A stretch of DNA of 64,000 bases from Isosphaeraceae bacterium (lineage in GTDB: Bacteria; Planctomycetota; Planctomycetia; Isosphaerales; Isosphaeraceae): assembly GCA_031291845.1 (NCBI GenBank), contig JARLIH010000256.1:32729-96728 (forward strand). The letters are read 5' to 3'. The notes under the pieces are model-generated. The model ran no database searches and was not told the origin of the DNA. It was given only the letters and a program-made list of their open reading frames with translations. This document shows, piece by piece, positions 50,200-58,750 of this stretch (the stretch's first letter is position 1; every line of letters begins with the position of its first letter). Both the position numbers and the translations under genes were made by a program.

Positions 50200-50290
50200 C
50201 TTCATTTTTTCTACCATTCATTTTCACAGAGACCAACATTCGTTTCATAACAAAATTCACCAGTGGTATAAATACGGCGGCGCGTGTAAG
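50200..50290. promoter_or_regulatory. AT-rich intergenic stretch, probable promoter of the ATPase gene
   Basis: CATTTTTTCTACCATTCATT, then ATAACAAAATTCACCAG and TATAAATACGG form an AT-rich pocket 50-140 bases before the GspE-type gene at 50341. It is the most likely promoter area, but boxes are not assigned. Confidence 0.35.
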
Positions 50291-50340
50291 ATCGGGCGCA
50301 TTCGGACGGCCCAAAGGGGTGCGGAGGAGGATTTTGACGG

Positions 50341-51591
50341 ATGGCCGACTCACTGAGCGACTCGTTCCTGAAGCGCTCGGCGGCGCTCGACGCCTCCGAT
50401 GCGGACTACGTCATCAAGCTGGTCGACCAGCTCACGCTGGGCGCCCGGGAGGTGAACGCGAGTGATATTCACCTCTTGCCCACGGCCGCCGGCGTGGACC
50501 TGCTGTTGCGCATCGACGGCGTCCTCCAGTCGGCCGGCGTGTTGCCGATCGGCCTGTTGCCGAACCTGGTCGCTCGGCTGAAGCACATGGCCGACATGGT
50601 GACGTACCGGACCGACATCCCCCAGGAGGGTCGGATCCGGGCCACGAACGGCACCGGCGAGATGCGCGTGAGCACCTATCCGACCTTCTTCGGAGAGAAG
50701 ACGGTCATTCGGTTTTTCGGAGGGGTCGGCCGCTACCAGCGGCTGGGCGACCTCGGCATGCCCGAGGAGATCCGCCAGACGCTGTTCCGCCTCCTGGGCG
50801 AGACCTCTGGCGCCGTGCTCATCGCGGGTCCCGCGGGGAGCGGCAAGACGACGACGCTGTACGCCTGCCTGCGCGAGCTCTTGGCCCTCTCGGGGAACAG
50901 CCGGAGCCTCGCGACCCTGGAGGACCCGATCGAGGTCGTGGTGTCGGGCGTCGCCCAGTCCCAGATCCACACGGTCGCCGGGTTTGACCTGGCGACCGGC
51001 CTGCGCTCGATGCTTCGCCAGGATCCCGAAGTGATCGCGCTGGGGGAGATCCGCGACCACGCGACGGCCGAGGTCGCCCTCCAGGCTGCCTTGACCGGCC
51101 ACCTCGTCTTCAGCACGTTCCACGCGGGGAGCGCCTCGGCGGTGATCAGCCGTCTCGCGGGGATGGGCATCGAGCCCTACGCGCTCAGTAGCGGCATTCG
51201 GGCGATCGTCTGCCAGCGGCTGGTCCGCCGCCTCTGCCCCTGCGCGCGGCCGGTCGACGATCCACAGCACCTGCTCGGCCTGCCGGTCAGCGCCGCGCGC
51301 GTGCCGGCCGGCTGCGCCGAGTGCCGGATGACTGGCTATCGAGGGCGCGCGGTCATGGCCGAGTTCATGCTGGTCGAGCAACCGAGCATCGGCGATGCCA
51401 TCCTCTCCCGGGCCGACCGCGAACACCTCGAATCCACCGCGCGGCGCAGCGGCATGGTGACTCTCTGGGAACGCGCGCGGGTCTTCGTCGAGCAGGGGAT
51501 AACGTCCCCGGCCGAGATCCGGCGCGTCCTGGGCCTCACCAGCCGGGGGACCGTGTTCGACGACGTGCCCCCCGAGGCGCCGAGGCCCTGA
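50341..51591 (+). CDS. GspE/PilB-type secretion/pilus ATPase, short form
   Basis: A 416-residue AAA-type ATPase of the type II secretion/type IV pilus assembly family. Residues 15-140 are the N2 domain (NASDIHLLPTAAGVDLLLRIDGVLQ, GRIRATNGTGEMRVSTYPTFFGEKTVIRFF in family form). Walker A is GPAGSGKTTT at about 163-172; the Asp box is ATLEDPIEV; the Walker B/Glu region is RQDPEVIALGEIRDHATAEVA; the His box lies in TGHLVFSTFHA. The zinc site is the pairs LCPCA and GCAECR, around residues 299-330. PilB/GspE proteins usually have 500-570 residues; the N-terminal MshEN/N1 domain is missing. No other pilus gene is adjacent, but a GspF/PilC-type gene lies 6 kb away at 57363. Confidence 0.92.
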   Translation: MADSLSDSFLKRSAALDASDADYVIKLVDQLTLGAREVNASDIHLLPTAAGVDLLLRIDGVLQSAGVLPIGLLPNLVARLKHMADMVTYRTDIPQEGRIRATNGTGEMRVSTYPTFFGEKTVIRFFGGVGRYQRLGDLGMPEEIRQTLFRLLGETSGAVLIAGPAGSGKTTTLYACLRELLALSGNSRSLATLEDPIEVVVSGVAQSQIHTVAGFDLATGLRSMLRQDPEVIALGEIRDHATAEVALQAALTGHLVFSTFHAGSASAVISRLAGMGIEPYALSSGIRAIVCQRLVRRLCPCARPVDDPQHLLGLPVSAARVPAGCAECRMTGYRGRAVMAEFMLVEQPSIGDAILSRADREHLESTARRSGMVTLWERARVFVEQGITSPAEIRRVLGLTSRGTVFDDVPPEAPRP

Positions 51592-51997
51592 CCGACCGGC
51601 TCCGCGGCATGGATCGAACCCGCAGGGGGGCAGGACGACCGCAAAATCGATCGCGGTTCGATCAGGGTGGCGTGCCACCCAAAACGTGCTGAAGGCGCTA
51701 GACATGCGACACTGCGATCGTCCTGCCCAAAGGGGGCGGCCCGGCCGGTCGATTTCCGTGCGCAAAGGCGCGGCAAGGCGTGTCCCACAATGACGCGTGG
51801 TCCGTACTGATCCGTGACGCTCGCCCCGAAAACTGATTGAAAACTCGTTGCAGACACAGTAACCTCTCTCGAAAGTCGGATGCGTCGAAGATATTCAATT
51901 CATGCTTTTTTAATGGGATTGCCCTCGAATCTACACAATCCGGCGGCCCGCGCGGATTGGTACCGAGAGGGTCGGTCCACTGACCGGAGTGATCGTT
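51592..51997. other. intergenic gap after the ATPase gene
   Basis: No gene is seen in this gap of about 400 bases. It contains the nested inverted repeat at 51628-51728 and an AT-rich pocket near 51890-51915 (TATTCAATTCATGCTTTTTT) that may be the promoter of the small gene starting at 51998. Confidence 0.5.
51628..51728. repeat. nested inverted repeat with central GGGTGGC hairpin
   Basis: GGGCAGGACGACCG (51628-51641) pairs with CGATCGTCCTGCCC (51715-51728) at 13 of 14 positions. Inside it GGGTGGC (51665-51671) pairs with GCCACCC (51674-51680). The design, outer arms around a GGGTGGC-type hairpin, resembles the element at 535-846. It follows a stop codon by 37 bases and may act as a transcript end. 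Confidence 0.55.
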
Positions 51998-52363
51998 ATG
52001 ACGAAGGCGAGCGGGATGACGGGCAAGTTCTCCACGATCCCGGCACGGACGTCGGCGAAACTGCCGGAGGAGTATCTCGAACGAAGGGTCTGCGAGACCC
52101 GGCCGGGAGAGCACTTCGTGGTCGAGGCGGAGGCGTTGATCGTCGATCCCGAGATGAACTGCTGGCTGAACCCGGATGCCATCATCCACACGGGCACGAC
52201 GTCATTGCTGAACTCCTCGGCGCCGTCGTTGCTCGTCACGAGGGAGGCGCAGGGCTATGTCGTCAGCCTCCAGTCGATCAAGGGACACCACTGGCGGGCG
52301 AAGCCGAAGCCGGAGTCCGTCAACGGCACCGATTGGATCCCGGTCGCGGAACTGAAGTACTGA
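51998..52363 (+). CDS. small conserved hypothetical protein
   Basis: A 121-residue soluble protein: MTKASGMTGKFSTIPARTSAKLPEEYLERR (family unknown), then GEHFVVEAEALIVDPEMNCWLNPDAII, LLNSSAPSLLVTREAQGYVVSLQSIKGHHW and a C-terminal WIPVAELKY. The sequence reads as mostly beta. ATG 51998 is preferred with GGAG eight bases upstream; GTG 51989 overlaps that site. It is convergent with the kinase gene, 19 bases away. I do not recognise the family. Confidence 0.65.
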   Translation: MTKASGMTGKFSTIPARTSAKLPEEYLERRVCETRPGEHFVVEAEALIVDPEMNCWLNPDAIIHTGTTSLLNSSAPSLLVTREAQGYVVSLQSIKGHHWRAKPKPESVNGTDWIPVAELKY

Positions 52364-52382
52364 GCCCGCGCAACGGCCGGGG

Positions 52383-54911
52383 TCAGCGCGGGTGCTCTTC
52401 GAACCAGTGGAGCAGCTCGCGCACCACGGCCGCCCGCGGCGGCTCGCAGATCGCCGGGACGTCAATCCGCACGCCCGATTCCTCGTTGCGCACGAGCGGG
52501 CTGTTCGGTTGCCGGATCGGAACGGCCGGGTTGGCGGGCCGGAAGCCGTGCTCCAGCGCCTTGCGCTGGATCGGCTCGCTCATCAGGAAGTCGAGGAACT
52601 CGTTCGCGGCCTCCCGCTGCCGCGAATCGCTCCACGGGACGTTCAGCACGTAGTACGGGTGTTCGTTCCAGATGTTCGGATCGGGGTACGACACGTAGAG
52701 GCGCCCGGCCTCGCCCCAGTGCTCGAGCGCGGGCTCCATGTATTCGATGGCCAGGTTCTCGTAGACGACCAGGCAGTCGAACTGCGAGGGACCCCGCAGC
52801 ACCATCTCTTTCATGAGCGTGCCCGTGCTGTGGTTGAGCTTCTGCCCCTGGGGGGTAACCTCGGTCTCGAACCGGTGCAGCCACGACAGGAACGGCGGGC
52901 CGGTCACGTCCTGCACGGTCAGCCCGCGCACCTTGTTGGCGTTCTCGTAGGCCGTCAAGACGATCGCCAGCAACCCGCTGTTCGAAAGCTGCGGGGCCGT
53001 GTGACCGAACTTGAAATAACCCCATTCGGGCTTCTGCGCGATCGCCGCCCATCCGTCGCGCTCCCCCATGGCCTGGGCCAGGGTCTTGAAGTCGACCTGC
53101 TTGTATTTCTTGATGAACGCGTCGTAACGGTTCTTCCACATGAGGAAGACCATCGGCGTCAGCGCCAGGTTCTCCGCGCGGAGGATCGGGCTCCCCTTGG
53201 CGTGTTTCAGCCAAGAGGTCTCGAGCATGTCGCGGGCGACGCTGCTGGCCGGCGACCAGACGTGAATCGGCTTCTGTCCCGCCCCCTCGGTGCCCCGCAG
53301 GACCGCCTCGGCCCCTTCCAGTGAGCCCATCCCGATCAGGTGGACCCTGCTCCTCCGCCCGGGTTCGGTCTTCTCGAACTCGCGGAGCGCGTCCTTGAGC
53401 CATTTTTCCTTCTCGGTGCCGTAGGCGATGTTGATCTCGACCACGTCCTTTGCGGGCGGAACCGACGGAGGGGCGCCATCGGGGCCCGCGGTGTCGGCCG
53501 CCTCGTCGTGGAAATCGCCGCCCCGCGGCGGCTTGGCCGCCAGGCGATGGGAATCGACCTGCGCCTCATGGAGCAGCTCGCGGCGGATCGACAGCGCAGC
53601 GCCGACGCATATCAGGGCCAGGACCGCGTACGCCCCCCACCAACGCGCGCTCTCCCAGCCCCGTTTCCGCGGGGCGGCCGGGCGCCCCGACGGGCCCGTC
53701 CCCCCCTTCGTGGTCCGGGACGGGCGGGGCGTCCAGCCGCTCGACGAGCCGGAAGGCAACACGCCCCCCGGCCCGAGCGGCTTGTGGGCCCAGGCGCGCG
53801 AGGGGGGCGTCACCTGGTTCAGGATCAGCGTGTCGTTCTTCGAAACCTGGACGAAGGCCACCCCCTCACAGCGAGGGCAGCGCACCCGCTCGCCGGCATG
53901 CTCGCGCCCAAGCTCGAGCGGGGCCTGGCACGCCGGACAATGCACATCGCCCGGCTTGCCGCGCGATTCCTGCGCCACGCCGGCGATCGGCGCCGTCGGC
54001 GGCGCACTACTGGTGGGAAGATTGGCCAGGACCTCGGTCGCGAACTCCAAGCAATCGTCGAAACGATCGCGCGGGTCCTTCGACAACGCGCGCTGGACGG
54101 CGTGAGACAGTCCCTCTGGGATCCCGCGAACGACGTCGATCAATGCCGGGGGCTCGACCGTCGTCTGGTTGACCAGCGTGGCCGACGGGGTCGGCCCCTC
54201 CATGCAGTTCGATCCCATGAGGACTTCATGGACCGTCATCGCCAGCGAATACTGATCGGCCCGGCCGTCGCAAGCAAGCCCCATGATGATCTCGGGCGCC
54301 ACGTAGTTCGGCGTCCCCAGCAGGCTGCCCGGCGCGGTCAACTGGCTCTGCGCCTGGGCCTCCGCCTCATGCGCGAGCGCCTTGATGATCCCGAAGTCGC
54401 TCAGGAACGTATTCCCGAACCGGTCGAAGAGGATGTTGGCCGGCTTGACGTCGCGGTGAATGTAGTTCTGCCCATGGATAAAATCGAGCGCCTTGGCCAC
54501 GTCGATCAGCCAGTCGCGCAGCGTGTGCGGCGCCATCGGCCGCGGCCCGGAGCGGGAGTCGTGCTCCATCCGGTCCTTGAGCGTCCCCCCCGAAAGGTAC
54601 TGCATCACGACGAACGGAGACCCCTCGAACGACCCCACGTCGCTGATACGCACGATGTGCGGGTGTGAGAGGTTGACCAGCGAACGGATCTCGCGGTCGA
54701 ACCGCTCCAGGGTCTCCGGCCCCTCCACCGAGGCCTCCGGAATGCGGGGGCACTTGATCACGACCTCGCACTTCAAGCGGAGGTCGTGCGCAAGGTAGAC
54801 CACCCCCATGCTCCCCTCGCCGATCAGCTCGAGGACCTTGTACCGCCCGTCCGAGATCTCGAGGTCAGTCCAGTTCTCAATATCAATCATTTGAGACGCT
54901 TTCGCATTCAT
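52383..54911 (-). CDS. receptor Ser/Thr protein kinase with solute-binding ectodomain
   Basis: An 842-residue fusion. Residues 24-295 are a Hanks-type kinase with G-loop GEGSMG (31-36), Lys53 in VVIKCP, HRD (152-154), DFG (172-174) and APE (205-207), so all catalytic residues are present. A zinc ribbon follows (C325, C328, C345, C348: CPACQ, CPRC), then a Pro/Ser/Arg-rich linker and one membrane helix at about 424-442. Residues 490-842 are a bacterial extracellular solute-binding (SBP_bac_11-like) domain that would lie in the periplasm. This is a one-protein receptor: ligand binding outside, phosphorylation inside. ATG 54911 has GAGG upstream; the longer start at 54980 is possible. The ectodomain is related to the protein that starts at 63638. 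Confidence 0.93.
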   Translation of the reverse strand: MNAKASQMIDIENWTDLEISDGRYKVLELIGEGSMGVVYLAHDLRLKCEVVIKCPRIPEASVEGPETLERFDREIRSLVNLSHPHIVRISDVGSFEGSPFVVMQYLSGGTLKDRMEHDSRSGPRPMAPHTLRDWLIDVAKALDFIHGQNYIHRDVKPANILFDRFGNTFLSDFGIIKALAHEAEAQAQSQLTAPGSLLGTPNYVAPEIIMGLACDGRADQYSLAMTVHEVLMGSNCMEGPTPSATLVNQTTVEPPALIDVVRGIPEGLSHAVQRALSKDPRDRFDDCLEFATEVLANLPTSSAPPTAPIAGVAQESRGKPGDVHCPACQAPLELGREHAGERVRCPRCEGVAFVQVSKNDTLILNQVTPPSRAWAHKPLGPGGVLPSGSSSGWTPRPSRTTKGGTGPSGRPAAPRKRGWESARWWGAYAVLALICVGAALSIRRELLHEAQVDSHRLAAKPPRGGDFHDEAADTAGPDGAPPSVPPAKDVVEINIAYGTEKEKWLKDALREFEKTEPGRRSRVHLIGMGSLEGAEAVLRGTEGAGQKPIHVWSPASSVARDMLETSWLKHAKGSPILRAENLALTPMVFLMWKNRYDAFIKKYKQVDFKTLAQAMGERDGWAAIAQKPEWGYFKFGHTAPQLSNSGLLAIVLTAYENANKVRGLTVQDVTGPPFLSWLHRFETEVTPQGQKLNHSTGTLMKEMVLRGPSQFDCLVVYENLAIEYMEPALEHWGEAGRLYVSYPDPNIWNEHPYYVLNVPWSDSRQREAANEFLDFLMSEPIQRKALEHGFRPANPAVPIRQPNSPLVRNEESGVRIDVPAICEPPRAAVVRELLHWFEEHPR

Positions 54912-55048
54912 GGCCGACCCCTCTTCCCCCCGGACCGGGGCAGCGGGCGCCTGAACGGCGGGTCCAAGTGCCGATGACATGCCGTTAATTCTAAATGACC
55001 GGGACCCGGGGCCGAGTGAAGAAAGGATGAACGATCCTCAAAGGACCA

Positions 55049-55105
55049 AGCGCCGGGGAGCGAGGTTTCCGATTGAAAAGAGCGCCGAGGAGCGAGGTTT
55101 CCGAT
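55049..55105. repeat. 25-bp direct repeat, two copies with a 32-bp period
   Basis: AGCGCCGGGGAGCGAGGTTT plus five bases (55049-55073) recurs at 55081-55105 with one mismatch. The copies stand next to the palindrome at 55140-55193. There are only two units and no array. Confidence 0.65.
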
Positions 55106-55139
55106 CACCTCTCCCCCGGGGAGAGCTCGGCCGTGCAAC

Positions 55140-55193
55140 GGCCGGGTGAGGGCGCTGAATGGGCGCGAGTGTCTGTTCGCCCTCACCCGGCCG
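55140..55193. repeat. palindromic repeat (CCCTCACCCGGCC type)
   Basis: GGCCGGGTGAGGGCG near 55140-55154 pairs perfectly with CGCCCTCACCCGGCC near 55178-55193, and CTCTCCCCGGGGAGAG-like sequence precedes it. Palindromes of this kind are scattered in many high-GC bacterial genomes between genes. Confidence 0.6.
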
Positions 55194-55252
55194 CTGTGCG
55201 GCTCGCCCGCCACGGGGAGCGCACGACAGTCCTTCCAGGAATCGGTCCCTCC

Positions 55253-57049
55253 TTAACGGTCGAGCAGCATGCCCCCCTTCAGGCCGTCGAACTCGGCGGT
55301 TGCCGACACGCCGACGACTTGCTTGCCGAACGGCCCCCGGCCCTTGTACGTATTCCCCTCGAAGCGGATTCCCCGGCAGTCGGACATCCAGATGATCGCT
55401 TCCGGGTCGATCCCGCGTTCGGACCCGCTGCGGCACGGGGTCCGGTTGGCGTCGTTGAACCGGTTGTTTACGACGAGAACGTCGCGGGCGTGCTCGATCT
55501 GGAGGTTGACCCCGGCGTTCGTGAGGAAGGTGTTCCCCTCGATCCGGATGCCCTCGTGCCCCAGGCCGCGACCACCGGCGACCGTCAAGGCGCCGACTTG
55601 CTCCGAACGGGGGCCGGTCGTCGCGTAGCCGGCGTGCCGGATCGTGTTGTTCCGGATGACGACCTTGCGTGAGTAGTCGGCCTCGTTCTCGGCCAGGTCC
55701 GGGGCCAGCACGATCCCCGCGATCGTGCTGCCGTCGAGGAAGTTCTTCTCGACGACCCCATCCGCAGCGCCGAGGTACAGGCCGCGCCCGCGGTGGTTGC
55801 GGATCGAGTTGCTCCTCGCAACGTAACCCGCCCCGCAGGCACCCGGTGCGCTGACGAGGAAGTCGGACTCCGCCGCCGCCGCTTCGTCCAAGATCAGCGC
55901 AAATTCATGCAGCGTGCCTTTTGTAAAAGACGGGTGCACCGAGTCCTTGGCGGCCTTGGTCCCCTCACGCGCCTCGATCGCACGCACGACCGCGCGCCCC
56001 GCCGGGGCTCCTTGCCGGTCGTAGAGGCAGATCGGCTCCCCCGGCCGGAAAGGGACTCGGTCCGTTACGCAGTCGACGAACAGCGTCTTCCCCTCGGCGT
56101 GGTCGACCCGCGCGTAGGCGCCATGGATCGCGATGCCATCCCCGCACGTTCCCTCGAAGTAACAGCCCTCGAGGACCGGCCCCCTGCGCACTCCGTGACT
56201 GCCGAACGCCCCCGAGGCACTCGCCACCAGCGGGTCGACCCCGGCGCCGGCCGGGCGGGACCCATAGGTGACCGAGAACGTATAGTGCCCGCCCCCCTCG
56301 CCCCCCTCTTCCTTGACGCCAACGCCCCCGGCACCTTGAATCGTCACATCGGCGATATCTATACCGTGACAGTCCACGATGTTGATCTCGGGCGCGCACG
56401 TCCGGCGCAGTACGAAAAGGTCGCCGACGTTGACCCGTTCGGCGGCGAGCGCCGGCTCGCATGAGAGCCGGAACCGGCCTTCGCCCAGGCGCTCGACGCG
56501 CGTGCAGGCGAAGTCGGGCGTGCTGGCCTTCCACTGTCGCAGCTTCGGATCGAAGATGTGCGCCGTGAGCTTCTCGCCGAACGACTTCGGGTCATCGGCG
56601 TCGTTTGGGTAGCCGGCGTCGATCCGGACGTCGCACGACTTGCCGTCCGGAGCGATCGCGGCGACCGTCCCTTGAGTGAACGCCGCCGTCCCCCGCTGGA
56701 GGGTCGCGCCCCGGAGCTTGACGTTGCGGCACTTCGCGAAGCGGAGTCCCTCTTCGGTCTGCCCTTGCCAGACGAAGGTCGCCCCCGAGGCGTCGATCTC
56801 GAAGTCGGCCAGGTCGGAGAAAGCCAGGTGCCCGTGATCGTTGGTCGGCTGGAAGCGGTACACGCCGGGCGGGATAACGACCTTCTTCTTGCCGGCCCCG
56901 TACGCCACACGGATTGCGGCCGGGACGGATGCCGGCTCGGTGCCGGCGGCGAGGACGGGAACCAAGGCACCGCCGCCCGGGACCAAGAAACACGCTGCGG
57001 CCGCCCAGGCGGCGAGGCGGAAACGGCAAGAACGGTCGTCTCGCTTCAT
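55253..57049 (-). CDS. secreted right-handed beta-helix protein
   Basis: A 598-residue exported protein with a signal peptide in its first 35 residues (FRLAAWAAAACFLVPGGGALVPVLAAG). The mature part is a parallel beta-helix: GKKKVVIPPGVYRFQP is the usual pectate-lyase-like cap, and later turns include NVKLRGATLQRG, NIVDCHGIDIADVTIQGAGG, VLEGCYFEGTCGDGIAIHGAYARV, YVARSNSIRNHRGRGLYLGAADGVVEKNFLDG, VVIRNNTIRHAG and IRIEGNTFLTNAG (N-x-I/F repeats). Such proteins bind or cleave polysaccharides. No clear catalytic Lys/Asp set is assigned. It may act on glycans outside the cell. No partner gene is seen next to it. Confidence 0.85.
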   Translation of the reverse strand: MKRDDRSCRFRLAAWAAAACFLVPGGGALVPVLAAGTEPASVPAAIRVAYGAGKKKVVIPPGVYRFQPTNDHGHLAFSDLADFEIDASGATFVWQGQTEEGLRFAKCRNVKLRGATLQRGTAAFTQGTVAAIAPDGKSCDVRIDAGYPNDADDPKSFGEKLTAHIFDPKLRQWKASTPDFACTRVERLGEGRFRLSCEPALAAERVNVGDLFVLRRTCAPEINIVDCHGIDIADVTIQGAGGVGVKEEGGEGGGHYTFSVTYGSRPAGAGVDPLVASASGAFGSHGVRRGPVLEGCYFEGTCGDGIAIHGAYARVDHAEGKTLFVDCVTDRVPFRPGEPICLYDRQGAPAGRAVVRAIEAREGTKAAKDSVHPSFTKGTLHEFALILDEAAAAESDFLVSAPGACGAGYVARSNSIRNHRGRGLYLGAADGVVEKNFLDGSTIAGIVLAPDLAENEADYSRKVVIRNNTIRHAGYATTGPRSEQVGALTVAGGRGLGHEGIRIEGNTFLTNAGVNLQIEHARDVLVVNNRFNDANRTPCRSGSERGIDPEAIIWMSDCRGIRFEGNTYKGRGPFGKQVVGVSATAEFDGLKGGMLLDR

Positions 57050-57362
57050 GGCTCGCCCTTTCCTGAGAATCGGCCGGCCCCGGGGACGTCAGCGGACCCA
57101 GCCGCCCGATCGTGCGCTGGTGCCCGGCCCGCGTGCTGATTCTAATGAGCCCGCTGCGGCGTACAACCCGGCGCAGGCCATTACATAAAATCTATAACCT
57201 AATTTAATGGATAATTAACGAGCATAAGCCGGGTGTTTCTGCATAATCGCCTGGGCCACTGGACGGCGGGGGCGCGGGCTCGTGGCCCGGTATGGCACCG
57301 TCCCACAATGCGGCTTTTGCCGGCCTTCCCCAGGTCTGTGCCGGTCCCTCCGAGGAGGACGG
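57050..57362. other. divergent intergenic region
   Basis: This gap of 313 bases separates the beta-helix gene and the divergent GspF-type gene. Its AT-rich part, at about 57180-57222, is listed separately. No gene is seen. Confidence 0.45.
57180..57222. promoter_or_regulatory. AT-rich island, probable promoter region
   Basis: TAAAATCTATAACCTAATTT and TAATGGATAATTAACG stand out sharply in GC-rich DNA between two divergent genes. It could serve either of them. The distance to the GspF-type start is about 140 bases. Confidence 0.35.
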
Positions 57363-58613
57363 ATGAGTCAAGGCGTTGGCGGAAACCTCACACAGCGCGA
57401 CCGCAGGACGGACACGGGGGGGTGGGGCGGCGGATCGTCCGCACCGGTCGACGGCGGAGCGCCTCCCTCCACCGGCCCGCGCCCGGGCAGTGCCGGACGG
57501 TCCCCGCTGAGACGCGCCGGGGATGCGGCGCGGTCGTTGTTCCGGCGGGTCTTCCCGACCAAGGTACGGACGAAGCACCTGGCGATGTTCTGCCGCCAGT
57601 TCGCGACGTACCTCGACTCGGGAGTGAGCCTCAACCGCACGCTGGAGAGCCTGCACGACCAGTATCGCCGCACGGAGTTGGGGCCGATCCTGGGCCGGAT
57701 CATCACCGCCGTGCGGCGGGGCGAGTCGCTGACGGTCGCGTTCGCGAACGAAGACCCGGCCTTCGACGCCCTTTTCCTCAGCATGATCCACCTGGGCGAA
57801 GTCCGCGGCGGGATCCCCGAAACGCTCCGGATGCTTTCGCACCAGTACGAGGCCAGGCTCCGGCTGGTCCGCCAAGCGCGGTCGGCCCTCATTTACCCCA
57901 CGATCGTCATCCTGATCGGGATCGCCGTCTGCGGGCTGTTCACGATCGTCGTCCTGCCGAAACTGATCGCGGTGCTCCAGGACCTGGTGCGGGTCAAGAA
58001 GGTCGTCTTCCCCCTCCCCGCGCGGATCTTGATCCAGTTCACCGACTTCGTGCGTACCACGGGGTGGTGGGCCCTTCCCCTGGTGTTTTTCGGCTCGGTC
58101 GTGCTCGTGACGTTGGCCTACCGATCGACCATCGGCAAGGCGGCGCTCGACCGCATCGCGCTCCTCATTCCCGGCATCGGGGGCCTGCTCCGGAAGATGG
58201 ACACAACCCGCTTCGCCCGCGGGCTCGCCCCACTCCTCGACGCCGGCGTGGACATCGGCACGTCGCTCGAGCTGACGGCCGAAACCCTGATGCTGAGCCC
58301 CACCCAGTTCGTCGTCGCGAGGGCCTTCGAGAGCGTCCGGCAAGGCGGTTCGCTGAGCGACGCGCTCGTCGGCGCGCGGTACTTCTCGACCGAGACCATC
58401 GCGTTCATCAAGTCCGGGGAAGAGACCGGCAAGCTCCCCGAAATGCTGACGCTCCTGGGCGATGATTACGAGAACCAGGTCGAATACATCGTCAAGAACA
58501 TCGGCAACGTGATCCAGCCGCTGATCCTGATCTCGATGGGCGGGATCGTTCTCTTCCTGGTCGTGGCCTTCTTTTCGGCCTACCTGTCGGTCATCACCAC
58601 GCTGTCGCGCTAG
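57363..58613 (+). CDS. type II secretion/type IV pilus inner-membrane protein (GspF/PilC)
   Basis: A 416-residue platform protein of the T2SS F family. After a Gly/Pro/Ser-rich leader of about 60 residues come two copies of the T2SSF helical domain: LAMFCRQFATYLDSGVSLNRTLESL...GEVRGGIPETLRML and TRFARGLAPLLDAGVDIGTSLEL...SGEETGKLPEMLTLLGDDYE (family parts). Three membrane helices lie after the first domain (YPTIVILIGIAVCGLFTIVVLPKL), between them (LPLVFFGSVVLVTL) and at the end (ILISMGGIVLFLVVAFFSAYL). It would hold the assembly ATPase at the membrane; the GspE-type gene at 50341 is a candidate partner. ATG 57363 has GAGGAGG upstream; the frame begins earlier at 57282 without resemblance. Confidence 0.93.
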   Translation: MSQGVGGNLTQRDRRTDTGGWGGGSSAPVDGGAPPSTGPRPGSAGRSPLRRAGDAARSLFRRVFPTKVRTKHLAMFCRQFATYLDSGVSLNRTLESLHDQYRRTELGPILGRIITAVRRGESLTVAFANEDPAFDALFLSMIHLGEVRGGIPETLRMLSHQYEARLRLVRQARSALIYPTIVILIGIAVCGLFTIVVLPKLIAVLQDLVRVKKVVFPLPARILIQFTDFVRTTGWWALPLVFFGSVVLVTLAYRSTIGKAALDRIALLIPGIGGLLRKMDTTRFARGLAPLLDAGVDIGTSLELTAETLMLSPTQFVVARAFESVRQGGSLSDALVGARYFSTETIAFIKSGEETGKLPEMLTLLGDDYENQVEYIVKNIGNVIQPLILISMGGIVLFLVVAFFSAYLSVITTLSR

Positions 58614-58626
58614 CGACGGGCGCATT

Positions 58627-58674
58627 TGTGTAGGGTTCATGAAATGCGCCGGTGCATTTCATGCACCTTACACA
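58627..58674. repeat. 48-bp near-perfect palindrome
   Basis: The left arm 58627-58650 and right arm 58651-58674 are reverse complements at 21 of 24 positions with no spacer. The right arm contains GGTGCATTTCATGCACCTTA, the same unit as at 30707-30729. It lies 14 bases after the GspF-type stop, between convergent genes, and may end transcripts from both sides. Confidence 0.7.
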
Positions 58675-58750
58675 ATGTGATTCCGCCAATCTAAAGAGCG
58701 CGTTCCACGCACCCCACACCAGTGCCGCTCCGCCAACCCACAGAGACCGC

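Larger units (their letters stand above)
54912..55252. other. intergenic region filled with repeats
   Basis: No gene is supported between the kinase start and the end of the beta-helix gene; both are on the minus strand. The right half consists of the direct and inverted repeats listed separately. The kinase promoter should lie near 54915-55040. Confidence 0.5.
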
